From Nesterenkonia salmonea (GTDB lineage: Bacteria; Actinomycetota; Actinomycetes; Actinomycetales; Micrococcaceae): a DNA stretch of 41,483 bases. A model generated the notes under the pieces. That model had not been told where the DNA came from, ran no database searches, and was given only the letters and a program-made list of their open reading frames with translations. The position numbers and the translations under genes are program-made. Location of the stretch: the NCBI RefSeq assembly GCF_005771525.1, contig NZ_VAVZ01000034.1, forward strand, positions 1 to 41,483, given 5' to 3'. Below are positions 24,444 through 31,997 of this stretch, one piece after another; within the stretch, counting starts at the first letter, position 1; every line of letters begins with the position of its first letter.

Positions 24444-25655
24444 GTGGATGAAGTCAGAGAGCACCGAAGCATCACAGACCATCCTTTCCGCCGCCCGGTC
24501 AGCGCTCGGCGCTTGCTCAAAGTTGCATGGTCGGGCGAGGCACTGACTGCCACCGAGTTTATGGAGAAGACAGGGTTTACTCGCGCCACGGTACTCTCCG
24601 CTTGCCGCGAGCTGGTCGAGGCCGGCTGGTTCAAGAAAGAGGCCGATGCCCGAGCCGCCGGAGAGTACACCAAGGGCCGTCCCGCCCTGAGGCACACGTT
24701 CCGCCCCGATGCCGCGTTCGTAGTGGCCGGCGATGCCGACGAGGATATGTTCACCGTAGCGGTGGCGGACCTCCACGGCGTGGAGCGCAGTCGCGTAGCT
24801 TTGAAAGTTAGCTCATTGCGACAGGCCGCACAGCGACGCCGGACACTAAAGCAGCTGGTGGAGGAGGCTTTGGAAGCAGCCAACGTCCCCGCTGAACGCG
24901 TCGCAGCCGTCACTCTCGGCGTGCCCGCCCCTGTGGACACACGCGGCAGCTCACCGCCTCCGGATGGCCGCGAGCACTACTGGCCCACGGTGAACCCCGA
25001 TTTTGCCAGTTTGTTTCAGGACAAGGGGTGGGCCGTCCGGCTAGACAACGACGCTAACCTCGGAGCGCTCTGCGAATCCACCGACGGTGCTGGTGTTGGG
25101 GTCCGCTCGTTCGCGACGCTCCTCTCTGCCGAGCGCTTCGGCGCTGGCATCGTGGTGGATGGGAGATTGCTGCGTGGCGCCCGCGGCGGTGTCGGCGAGA
25201 TGCGCATCTTGGACATGGTCATGGGCGTAGAGGCGCCACATGGCCTAGAGCGCCGTGCACGATGGGAGATGAGGCAACTGGATGAAAAAAATCAGCTCGT
25301 CGGCGAGCTGGCCAGCATTCCTCCAGAGAAGCGCGATGCCTTGGCTGTCTTCCGCGCGGCGGAACGGCATGACACCACGGCGCTGGAGGTTGTTGACGCA
25401 CTCGCTGAACGCCTGGCGCGAGTGGTCCGGCTACTCTCCGAGCTCCTAGACCTGGACCGCATCATTATTGCTGGTGCCATTGCGCCATCCGTTGGGCCGC
25501 TGCTTCAGCGGACCCGCGAGATCTTGCAACGAGAGCCGACTCAACGGTGCGCAGAGCTCTTCGCCTCCCAGCATGGAGCCGACATAGTACTGCGTGGAGC
25601 TATCACGTCAGCAATAATCGACGTGCGCAAACGAGCATTACTTGAAGAAGAATAG
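24444..25655 (+). CDS. ROK-family transcriptional regulator
   Basis: A 403-residue repressor of the NagC/XylR (ROK) type. An N-terminal winged helix (about 18-65; ALTATEFMEKTGFTRATVLSACREL) is followed by a ROK sugar-kinase-like domain (about 95-395) with LGVPAPVD and RLDNDANLGALCE. The zinc motif CxCGxxGCxE found in most ROK regulators is missing: after GARGGVGEMRIL comes no cysteine cluster. So the protein may bind ligand differently or not depend on zinc. The start is GTG 24444 (possible leaderless); an ATG at 24342 would add 34 residues without a ribosome site. It is divergent from the glucoside cassette and presumably controls it. Confidence 0.85.
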   Translation: MDEVREHRSITDHPFRRPVSARRLLKVAWSGEALTATEFMEKTGFTRATVLSACRELVEAGWFKKEADARAAGEYTKGRPALRHTFRPDAAFVVAGDADEDMFTVAVADLHGVERSRVALKVSSLRQAAQRRRTLKQLVEEALEAANVPAERVAAVTLGVPAPVDTRGSSPPPDGREHYWPTVNPDFASLFQDKGWAVRLDNDANLGALCESTDGAGVGVRSFATLLSAERFGAGIVVDGRLLRGARGGVGEMRILDMVMGVEAPHGLERRARWEMRQLDEKNQLVGELASIPPEKRDALAVFRAAERHDTTALEVVDALAERLARVVRLLSELLDLDRIIIAGAIAPSVGPLLQRTREILQREPTQRCAELFASQHGADIVLRGAITSAIIDVRKRALLEEE

Positions 25656-25659
25656 ATCT

Positions 25660-25695
25660 TTAGCGCAGAAGGCGCCTGACTCTGTTGCGCGCTAA
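25660..25695 (+). terminator. possible terminator after the ROK gene
   Basis: TTAGCGC (25660-25666) pairs with GCGCTAA (25689-25695) around a 22-base loop that itself contains GGCGCC, 4 bases after the stop codon. No T-run follows. Moderate support. Confidence 0.45.
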
Positions 25696-26062
25696 GGACA
25701 CCAGTTCTTCCGTCGGATGAGTGATGTTGCCTGCTCGCGCTCTCGAGCACGATCGGTCGCCCTCACTCACCGTGACGATCAGGGGTCTCGGACCGGAGCC
25801 GTTCACATTTCTAAGCGCCCTGTGCTTTTGCGCTTGTTTTTCGCATTGTCATATGGCGTTGAAAACCACGTCATAGGTCGTGCTTGTCCCCTCGGCGAGT
25901 AAGCAAAAGCCTGCTCTCACCATCCCCGGTCCAAGCAACGCTCTGACAATATGTCCAACGGCCATCCACAGGGTCGTGAAGACAGAAGAAATGGTCCACC
26001 GAATGAGCTCTCCTCTTTGGACCCCAACTCAACCTTCTACAGACTTCGACGCCGATTCCGAG

Positions 26063-26093
26063 CCCCGAAGGGGGTGAACCCTCGGTTTCACCC
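26063..26093 (+). repeat. overlapping inverted repeats before thiE
   Basis: CCCC-GAA-GGGG (26063-26073) and GGGTGAA (26072-26078)/TTCACCC (26087-26093) share bases, so only one could form in RNA. The second lies 22 bases before the thiE start. If transcription begins at a -10-like TAGTCT (26104-26109), they would be upstream operator DNA rather than an attenuator. Function is unknown. Confidence 0.4.
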
Positions 26094-26115
26094 GGCCAGC
26101 CGATAGTCTGAAGGT

Positions 26116-26829
26116 ATGAGTTACAGCACACCGGAACCCACTCACTTGGGCCAGCTGCGCCGGGAGCGCCTGCTGACCTCACGGCTCTATGTCTGCACTG
26201 ACCTGCAGCGATTCATCGCCTACCCTGAGGCCGGGCCGGTCGAAGAACTCGGCCTTGAAGCCCTCCGAATGTTCTATGCGGACGCTTTCGCCGGTGGGGT
26301 GGACATTATCCAGGTGCGCGATAAGAACGTCTCTGTCCAGACTGAGATCGCAGCTCTCACCCTGTTGAAAGAGGTCGCCGATGAGTACGGCGGGCTGGCT
26401 GCGGCCAATGACCGGGCTGATCTTGCCGCCATCACCGGGGTAGATGTCTTCCACGTTGGTCAGGAGGACCTCTCCACGGAACAGGCCCGTTTCATCCTCG
26501 GTGACGATGTCATCATCGGACGTTCCTGCCGCACCTTTGAACAGGTCCGTGAGGCGGACTCAGACATCGGTGTCGACTACTACTGCACCGGTCCGGTCTG
26601 GGAAACCCCCACCAAACCAGGGCGCGCAGCAGTGGGCACCGAACTCGTCGCGCAGGCGGCCTCCCTGGAAACCGGGAAGCCTTTCTTCGCCATCGGTGGG
26701 ATCAACGTCACCAATGTTGAGGAGGTGACCTCCGCGGGCGCTGACCGAGTGGTCGTGGTCCGGGCGGTCACAGAGGCAGAAGACACCACCGCCGCGGCAC
26801 ACGATCTGCGAGCGAAACTTCCCGCCTAG
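26116..26829 (+). CDS. thiE: thiamine phosphate synthase
   Basis: A 237-residue TIM-barrel enzyme that joins HMP pyrophosphate and thiazole phosphate into thiamine phosphate. Family motifs appear in order: IIQVRDKN (65-72), AANDRADLAA (95-104), VFHVGQEDL (111-119), GRSC (about 135), YYCTGPVWETPTKPGR (about 155-170) and FFAIGGIN (about 195-202). The C-terminus is ordinary. It is somewhat longer than the usual 210-220 residues because of an N-terminal extension. No other thiamine genes are adjacent. Its TAG shares the palindrome CTAG with the stop of the convergent next gene. The start has only GAAGG directly before it, so it may be leaderless. Confidence 0.93.
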   Translation: MSYSTPEPTHLGQLRRERLLTSRLYVCTDLQRFIAYPEAGPVEELGLEALRMFYADAFAGGVDIIQVRDKNVSVQTEIAALTLLKEVADEYGGLAAANDRADLAAITGVDVFHVGQEDLSTEQARFILGDDVIIGRSCRTFEQVREADSDIGVDYYCTGPVWETPTKPGRAAVGTELVAQAASLETGKPFFAIGGINVTNVEEVTSAGADRVVVVRAVTEAEDTTAAAHDLRAKLPA

Positions 26830-27611
26830 CGGCGCCGCGGCTTCCGGGTCCGCCCGGGTTTCGCTGCACGTGCCGCAGGGCGTGACCTCGGCTTTTTCTC
26901 CGCAGGCTTGCGCTTGGGTTGTGGTGAGGTCTTCTGCTGGGCGAGCGCACTCCGGGGCGATCCGGCCTTGCGCCCCCTGGCGATCCCAATGAACTCCTGA
27001 ATCAGCTCCGAATCCTGCTGCCGTAGCCAGGCAAGCCCTGTCTCATAGCCGGGTGCGCCGGTGATGCTGCGGATCACCACATCTTTGCGGCTGAGCATTC
27101 GCGCCACAGAGTTCGGCAGTACGACGACGCCAGCACCAGTGGCTGCCACCTCAAGGGCCATGCGTTCTGCTGCAGCCAGATCCCCGCCGGCCAACGGCTT
27201 GTGGAACTCTGGCGCGTGATCCTCTGGCGCTCTGGTGGCCAGTTTCCCGGCTGCAGACTCTCCCCCAGTAGGGCCCCAGTCCTGGAGCATCCGCGCCGGG
27301 TCCAGGAACGTCTCATCGACAAGTTCTTCAGAGCCGACCGACTCATCAGCCGCGGCGATCCAGTGATCTGCGGCGGCGCACACCACCGGCTCTTCCCGGT
27401 ACAGCAGCACTCGGTGATGGACCTCGGTGTCTACCTCTACCTGGTACTCACGGAAACGGACGTAACCAATATCTACGGTGCCTTCGGTGATCCGGGCGAG
27501 CTGTCCGGCGTCGTCGTAATACTGCACGTCGAGGGCGTGTTCGGGGAACCGTTCGCGCCATCGCGCTGCCCATTTGTCCGGTGTGGCACCGGGTATCGCG
27601 CCCAGGATCAT
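26826..27611 (-). CDS. LysR-type effector-binding domain protein without HTH, with basic tail
   Basis: A 261-residue protein that matches the substrate-binding half of LysR regulators: MILGAIPGATPDKWAARWRERFPEH opening, GTVDIGYVRF, then ERMALEVAATGAGVVVLPNSVARM. The N-terminal helix-turn-helix is absent; the frame upstream of ATG 27611 overlaps the hydrolase gene and reads as its shadow. The last 30 residues are rich in Lys, Arg and Pro (KRKPAEKKPRSRP, then RTRKPRRR), like AT-hook or histone-like tails, and might bind DNA non-specifically. It follows the dienelactone hydrolase gene by 7 bp. A homologous stand-alone family exists in actinobacteria; its role is not known. Confidence 0.75.
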   Translation of the reverse strand: MILGAIPGATPDKWAARWRERFPEHALDVQYYDDAGQLARITEGTVDIGYVRFREYQVEVDTEVHHRVLLYREEPVVCAAADHWIAAADESVGSEELVDETFLDPARMLQDWGPTGGESAAGKLATRAPEDHAPEFHKPLAGGDLAAAERMALEVAATGAGVVVLPNSVARMLSRKDVVIRSITGAPGYETGLAWLRQQDSELIQEFIGIARGRKAGSPRSALAQQKTSPQPKRKPAEKKPRSRPAARAAKPGRTRKPRRR

Positions 27612-27618
27612 GGTGGAG

Positions 27619-28329
27619 TCAGACGACCTTTTTCCGCAGGAAGTCCACGCTGCGATCCCAGGCGAGCTCAGCCTTCTCGGCGTCATAGGTGCCGAGAAGG
27701 TTCTCGTCATTGTGGAAGGCGTGCCCGGCCTGGTAGTAGAAGAACTCGACCTCCGCGCCGGATTCCTCGCGGATCTGGGCCTCTTGGCGGCGGGCATCAG
27801 CTTCCGGGTACATCTCATCCTCGGTGGCGTAATGCCCTTGGACGCTGGCCTTCACCCCGGTGTAGGTCTCAGGCACTGCTTGGCCGACCCCGTAGAAGGG
27901 GACGGCGGCGGAGATCTTCTCCCCCTGCTGGGCGGCCAGTGCGAGCACGAAACCGCCACCCATGCAGAATCCGATGGCACCAACGGTGCGGGAGGTGACA
28001 TCATCATGGGCCAGCAGGAAGTCGGTGGCTCCTGCCAGTTGGCGGGCGCCCTCCTCAGCGGGCAGCTTGGACATCATCTGCCCGGCTTCCTCACCGTCGT
28101 GAGTGATCCACCCGCCGTAGAGATCTGGTGCCAGGGCCACAAAGCCCTGGGCTGCGAGACGGTCGGTGACCTCTTTGATGTGGTCGGTCAGCCCCCACCA
28201 CTCTTGGATGACAATCACCGCTGGGCCCGATCCGCTGGGCGGTGTGGCGAGGTACCCGTGCCCGGTGTCGGTCACCTGACCTTGTGGGAGTGGGAAGGTG
28301 ATGTTCTGATGTGGAGTTTTGTCAGCCAT
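27619..28329 (-). CDS. dienelactone hydrolase family protein
   Basis: A 236-residue alpha/beta hydrolase of the dienelactone hydrolase family. The nucleophile is a cysteine: IGFCMGGG (Cys122). The triad is completed by Asp171 and His203 (AGHAFHND), which match the spacing of Cys123, Asp171 and His202 in Pseudomonas DLH. QEWWGLTDHIKEVTDRLA at about 42-60 is the conserved early motif. It opens lactones in chloroaromatic breakdown or acts on other esters. No aromatic catabolic genes are adjacent, so the substrate here is open. Start ATG 28329 with a GGAGGA ribosome site. The next gene is 7 bp downstream. Confidence 0.92.
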   Translation of the reverse strand: MADKTPHQNITFPLPQGQVTDTGHGYLATPPSGSGPAVIVIQEWWGLTDHIKEVTDRLAAQGFVALAPDLYGGWITHDGEEAGQMMSKLPAEEGARQLAGATDFLLAHDDVTSRTVGAIGFCMGGGFVLALAAQQGEKISAAVPFYGVGQAVPETYTGVKASVQGHYATEDEMYPEADARRQEAQIREESGAEVEFFYYQAGHAFHNDENLLGTYDAEKAELAWDRSVDFLRKKVV

Positions 28330-28353
28330 GCGGTCCTCCTTTAACGTCGTCGA

Positions 28354-28392
28354 CCCTCCCCAGCGTACTGAAAATCAGCGTGCTGAGGAGGG
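28354..28392 (-). terminator. terminator hairpin after ugpB
   Basis: An 18-bp imperfect stem (four mismatches or wobbles) with an AAA loop: CCCTCC at 28354-28359 pairs with GGAGGG at 28387-28392, and CTGA (28368-28371) with TCAG (28375-28378) closes the loop. It lies 24 bases beyond the binding-protein stop. No T-run follows, as for many actinobacterial terminators. Confidence 0.75.
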
Positions 28393-28415
28393 CCGACGCC
28401 GTGGAGGCTGACAGA

Positions 28416-29744
28416 TCAGCCGTCGATCTCGTCTGCCAGATCAGTTTCGTAGAGGGATTCGAACTCTGCCTCAACCCGCTCCATCTCTTCGCGGACGTCA
28501 TCGCCGGAAGTCAGCAGGCTCTGCAGTGTGGTGGCCAGTTCAAGGTCAGCACCGGGCAGGAACACTCGGGCGAAGTCCTGGACCCGTGCGCGCTCCAGCT
28601 GCTCCACGGCAGTTTCAAACTGTGGAGTGTCGGCGTACACATCAGACATATCCGACTCCTGGTGGGAGGGGACGTAGCCTGTTTCCTCGGAGAACCTCGC
28701 CTGCACGTCGGCGGATGTCATGTATCCGACGAACATGGCGGAGGCCAGCTGCTCCTCCGGTGAGGAGGCGGCGGCGAGCATCAGGCCGGCACCACCTGTG
28801 GGAGTTTCACCTTCGGCTGCGGGACCGTCGGGCAGGAACGCGGTGCCGACCTCAAAGTCGGCAGTGTCCATGATGCCGCCGAGTGAACCGGTGGACTGGA
28901 TGGTCTGGGATGCCACACCTGATGAGAAGTCATCAGTCTGGGAGGTGGCGGCCACATTGGCCCATCCGTCTTCAACACCGGACTGGGCGAACTCGAGGGC
29001 TTCCACGGTCTCGTCGGAGGAGACGGTGGAGAAGTCCCATTCCTCAGACCATGCTCCGCCGTAGCCCCACACCAGGTTGGCCATGCCCCAGGCTGGGTAT
29101 TCATCCGAGGGTGGGAAGGCGTAGCCGAACTGGGCGAGGTCCTCATCGACGATGGTCTGGGAGATCTCAGCGACTTCCTCCCAGGTCTCCGGCGGCGCGT
29201 CAATACCGGCCTCTTCATAGTGCTCTACGTTGTAGTAGAACAGCGGGGTGGAGCGGGCGTAGGGCACACCGTAGTGGCTGCCTTCGTAAAGGTAGTCCTC
29301 GTAGAGTGCGTCCACGTATCCGCTGACGTCGATGTCCGCGGCTTCGAGCACATCATCCACGGGGATCAGCGCATCGTTGAGGTAGTTGGGGAACCAGGTG
29401 GCATCAGAAAGCACAACGACGTCCGCATTGGAGCCGCCACCGGTCTGGAACCACTGCGAGGTTTCTTCATAGTTGGCACCGGAGGTGATGACCTCCACCT
29501 CGATACCGGTCTCTTCGGTGAACTCGTCAATGAATTCAGCCTCGATATCCTCTGAGCCGCCGGGGTGGTTGGTGGCGAAGACGATTGATTCTGCGGGCTC
29601 AACATCTGCCCAATCGGTGTCGGCAGCTTCTTCGGCAGCGTCACCGCCATTGGTGTCCGGGCCGCAGGCGGTGATCGCCAGGGCGGCCACGCTGAACGCG
29701 GCGATGCCCTTCCAGCTGTGACTGATGGTGGATTGTTTCATCAT
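28416..29744 (-). CDS. ugpB: UgpB-like glycerol-3-phosphate ABC binding lipoprotein
   Basis: A 442-residue family 1 binding protein. The signal peptide ends in the lipobox AITAC (Cys27), and the mature protein is strongly acidic. GVPYARSTPLFYYNVEHYEEAGI (about 165-187), GGAGLMLA (about 340) and EETGYVPSHQ near the C-terminus match the UgpB class, in which these loops hold the phosphate and glycerol parts. Gene order A-E-B and a PHO-box-like array upstream support sn-glycerol-3-phosphate or a glycerophosphodiester as substrate. The start is one of two adjacent ATGs (29744 or 29741) after AAGGAG. The ugpC ATPase is not in the window. Confidence 0.75.
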   Translation of the reverse strand: MMKQSTISHSWKGIAAFSVAALAITACGPDTNGGDAAEEAADTDWADVEPAESIVFATNHPGGSEDIEAEFIDEFTEETGIEVEVITSGANYEETSQWFQTGGGSNADVVVLSDATWFPNYLNDALIPVDDVLEAADIDVSGYVDALYEDYLYEGSHYGVPYARSTPLFYYNVEHYEEAGIDAPPETWEEVAEISQTIVDEDLAQFGYAFPPSDEYPAWGMANLVWGYGGAWSEEWDFSTVSSDETVEALEFAQSGVEDGWANVAATSQTDDFSSGVASQTIQSTGSLGGIMDTADFEVGTAFLPDGPAAEGETPTGGAGLMLAAASSPEEQLASAMFVGYMTSADVQARFSEETGYVPSHQESDMSDVYADTPQFETAVEQLERARVQDFARVFLPGADLELATTLQSLLTSGDDVREEMERVEAEFESLYETDLADEIDG

Positions 29745-29846
29745 GGTGCTCCTTATTGAGTGATTCAGTCGATCTGGGCAAATAGGTCTGGACATATGAG
29801 GTGTGCGGGCTTTACTTGTCAGCGGTTCTGACTTCACAGCGCTGTC

Positions 29847-30773
29847 TCACTTCACAGCGCCCTGGGTGAGTCCTGAGACGATGTAGCGCTGCAGCATGGC
29901 GAAGATGATGAGCATCGGCACGATCACCAGCACTGCACCTGCCATGAGGATTCCGTAGCTGGAGACCTGATCTTCCACACTGCGGAGCTGGTTCAGCGCC
30001 ACCGGCAGGGTCATCCGGTCACGGCTGTCGGTGATGATCAGCGGCCAGAGGAAGCTGTTCCATTCGTTGACGATCGTGACCAGCGAGACCGTGGAGATCG
30101 CCGGCAGGGAGACAGGAACGGCGATTTGGAAGAGCTTCCGGAAGTGTCCGGCGCCGTCGAGTTCGGCGGCTTCGAAGAGCTCTTTGGGCAGCGATTTGAA
30201 GTGCTGGCGCAGCAGGAACGTGCCGAACGCGGTGCCGAGCCCGGGCAGGATGATCCCCCAGAGTGTATTGCGTCCGCCGAGGGCTTCAATGGTCATGAAG
30301 TTCGGCAACATGGACACCTCCGGCGGGACCATGAGCGCCACCAGGATGCCCAGGAAGATCAGGTTTGCCCCGGGTACCCGGATGAACACCAGCGCATAAG
30401 CGGTGGTGATGGCCAGCAGCACTTTGATGATTGAGCCGACCGAGGTGACGATCACGCTGTTCTGCAGCACCGTCATCAGCGGGATCCGCCGGTCCACCGT
30501 GGCGTAGTTCTCCGCGGTGGGGTCCTGCGGCAGCAGCTGCGGGGTCAGCGTGACAATCTCATTGACCGGCTTGAAGCTGGAGGAGACCATCCACACCAGG
30601 GGCAGCACAATGATGATCAGCGCGATCAGGATCGGCAGGTAGCCGGTGAGCATGGTGTCGGCGAGGTTCCGCGGGCTGAAGGCTTTGGTCCACTCCGGTG
30701 AACTCCGGCGCTTGGAGCGTGACTTCGCGGGTGCGGGGTCAGCCCGGGGGTGCGGTGGCACGGTGGTGCTCAT
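29847..30773 (-). CDS. ugpE: UgpE-like ABC permease
   Basis: A 308-residue permease with six hydrophobic segments after a basic N-terminus. The EAA loop is LFEAAELDGAGHFRKLFQIAVP (about 200-221). ATG 30773 overlaps the ugpA stop as ATGA. It forms the channel with the UgpA-like subunit. A 102-bp gap, holding the ugpB ribosome site, separates it from the binding protein gene. The name rests on gene order and on the UgpB assignment. Confidence 0.8.
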   Translation of the reverse strand: MSTTVPPHPRADPAPAKSRSKRRSSPEWTKAFSPRNLADTMLTGYLPILIALIIIVLPLVWMVSSSFKPVNEIVTLTPQLLPQDPTAENYATVDRRIPLMTVLQNSVIVTSVGSIIKVLLAITTAYALVFIRVPGANLIFLGILVALMVPPEVSMLPNFMTIEALGGRNTLWGIILPGLGTAFGTFLLRQHFKSLPKELFEAAELDGAGHFRKLFQIAVPVSLPAISTVSLVTIVNEWNSFLWPLIITDSRDRMTLPVALNQLRSVEDQVSSYGILMAGAVLVIVPMLIIFAMLQRYIVSGLTQGAVK

Positions 30774-31753
30774 TGGTAGTGCACCTTCCTCTCCACGAAT
30801 CGGAGTTGGACGGCGGTGATGATGAACAGGGTGAAGAACAGCACCACCGCGATCGCTGCGGAGTATCCGGCCCGGTTGAACTGGCCGAAGGACTGCAGGT
30901 AGATCTCAAAGATGATCGTGTTGGTGCCGTTGCCGGTGGGCGTCATGACCCGCAGGATGTCGAACGCGTTGGTCATGGAGAAGATGATGTTGGTGACCAG
31001 CAGGAAGAACACTGTGGGGGTCAGCAGCGGCAGCACAATGGAGAAGAACCGGCGCACTGGTCCCGCCCGGTCAATGGTGGCTGACTCCAACAGGTCTTTG
31101 GGGATGGACTGCAGCCCCGCTAGGAAGACCACCGCACAGTAGCCGAGGTTCTTCCACACGTAGACAATGATGACCATCAGTAGGTTCGCGTCCGGGTCAA
31201 GGAACCATTGGGGTGATTCAATGCCGATGCGGTCCAGGATGAACATCAGGGCCCCGCGCTGCGGGTCGAAGATGAACATCCACACCAGCGCCACACCGAC
31301 CCCGGAGAGCACATAGGGGCTGAAGACCGCGGTGCGGGCGAAGGTGCGTCCCGGGATCTTCTTGTTCAGCACCAGGGCGATCAGCAGACCCAGGATCATG
31401 GAGCCAAGCACCGCGCCTGCGGTGAAGATCCCGGTGACCCGCCAGACTTCAAGACCAGATGGTGAGGTGAAGAACCGCTGGTAGTTGGCCAACCCCACTG
31501 GGTCAGCCCGGGGCGCTCCCAGCCGCCAGTCCAGGCTGGAGAAGTACATGTTCATGGCCAGCGGGTAGTAGATGAAGGCCAGAATCAGCAGAATGTTGGG
31601 ACCGGCGAAGAGGAGGAACAGGGACCAGTTCTTGGAGTTCTTCCGCCGATGGGCCTTCTTCCGGGCCGCGGCAAGTTGGGCGTCATCAGGAGGGGCGGAC
31701 GCCTCAGGTTTGTCCTGCCCCACGTGCGCAGGACGTGAATCGGTGGTCGTCAA
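30770..31753 (-). CDS. ugpA: UgpA-like ABC permease
   Basis: A 327-residue permease. After a polar N-terminus of about 40 residues come six hydrophobic segments. The EAA loop reads LLESATIDRAGPVRRFFSIVLP, with Arg in place of the usual Gly of the DGA core. The start is TTG 31753, supported by GGAGGGGG just upstream; an ATG at 31798 has no ribosome site. It is first in the ugpAEB-like operon. Three 11-bp repeats that resemble a PHO box lie about 70-100 bases upstream, suggesting phosphate-starvation control. Confidence 0.82.
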   Translation of the reverse strand: MTTTDSRPAHVGQDKPEASAPPDDAQLAAARKKAHRRKNSKNWSLFLLFAGPNILLILAFIYYPLAMNMYFSSLDWRLGAPRADPVGLANYQRFFTSPSGLEVWRVTGIFTAGAVLGSMILGLLIALVLNKKIPGRTFARTAVFSPYVLSGVGVALVWMFIFDPQRGALMFILDRIGIESPQWFLDPDANLLMVIIVYVWKNLGYCAVVFLAGLQSIPKDLLESATIDRAGPVRRFFSIVLPLLTPTVFFLLVTNIIFSMTNAFDILRVMTPTGNGTNTIIFEIYLQSFGQFNRAGYSAAIAVVLFFTLFIITAVQLRFVERKVHYQ

Positions 31754-31820
31754 GCTTCCCCCTCCAGGTGTCTTGTGCGTGCAATGCCCCCACGCCATCG
31801 TGTGGGGCCTTACCGACTCA

Positions 31821-31859
31821 CAGGTGGATTCCAGGTAAACCTCAGGTGAATCTCACCTG
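31821..31859 (-). promoter_or_regulatory. PHO-box-like array of 11-bp direct repeats
   Basis: Read on the plus strand, CAGGT starts at 31821, 31832 and 31843, exactly 11 bp apart: CAGGTGGATTC, CAGGTAAACCT, CAGGTGAATCT. On the minus strand, facing ugpA, the units contain ATTCACC, GTTTACC and ATCCACC. Actinobacterial PhoP binds tandem 11-nt units with a GTTCACC core, so this looks like a PhoP site in front of a Pho-regulon transporter. The last unit also forms the perfect dyad CAGGTGA-ATC-TCACCTG (31843-31859). Confidence 0.7.
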
Positions 31860-31875
31860 TGACTGACAACACAAC

Positions 31876-31923
31876 TGGAGCGCTCCACATATCGTACCTG
31901 TAAGGGACTTCCCCCAAGGGGAA
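31876..31923. repeat. palindromes between ugpA and the Mrp operon
   Basis: TGGAGCGCTCCA (31876-31887) is a perfect 12-bp palindrome and TTCCCC-CAA-GGGGAA (31909-31923) has a perfect 6-bp stem. Both lie in the divergent promoter region and are candidate repressor sites or, for the second, an RNA stem in the Mrp leader. The binding proteins are unknown. Confidence 0.4.
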
Positions 31924-31997
31924 TGTGTAGGCGCGGCTGAGAAGTTGACCATATGGACTGTCGTTGCCCAGTGACCAGGCGCTGAGGAGGTAGACCC

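Larger units (their letters stand above)
25656..26115. other. intergenic region between ROK gene and thiE
   Basis: About 460 bases with no convincing gene. It holds a candidate terminator (25660-25695) after the ROK gene and overlapping inverted repeats (26063-26093) before thiE. The expected TPP riboswitch motif, CTGAGA with its ACCC partner, is not found. The central 300 bases show nothing that I can recognise. Confidence 0.6.

Noticed and set aside
25700-26115. TPP riboswitch before thiE
   Set aside because: The conserved CTGAGA and ACCC-type motifs of the TPP aptamer are not present on the plus strand.
27612-27818. Extension of the LysR-like protein to 27818 as a missing DNA-binding domain
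   Set aside because: The extra residues are the shadow of the dienelactone hydrolase gene, rich in Arg and Ser, with no helix-turn-helix pattern.
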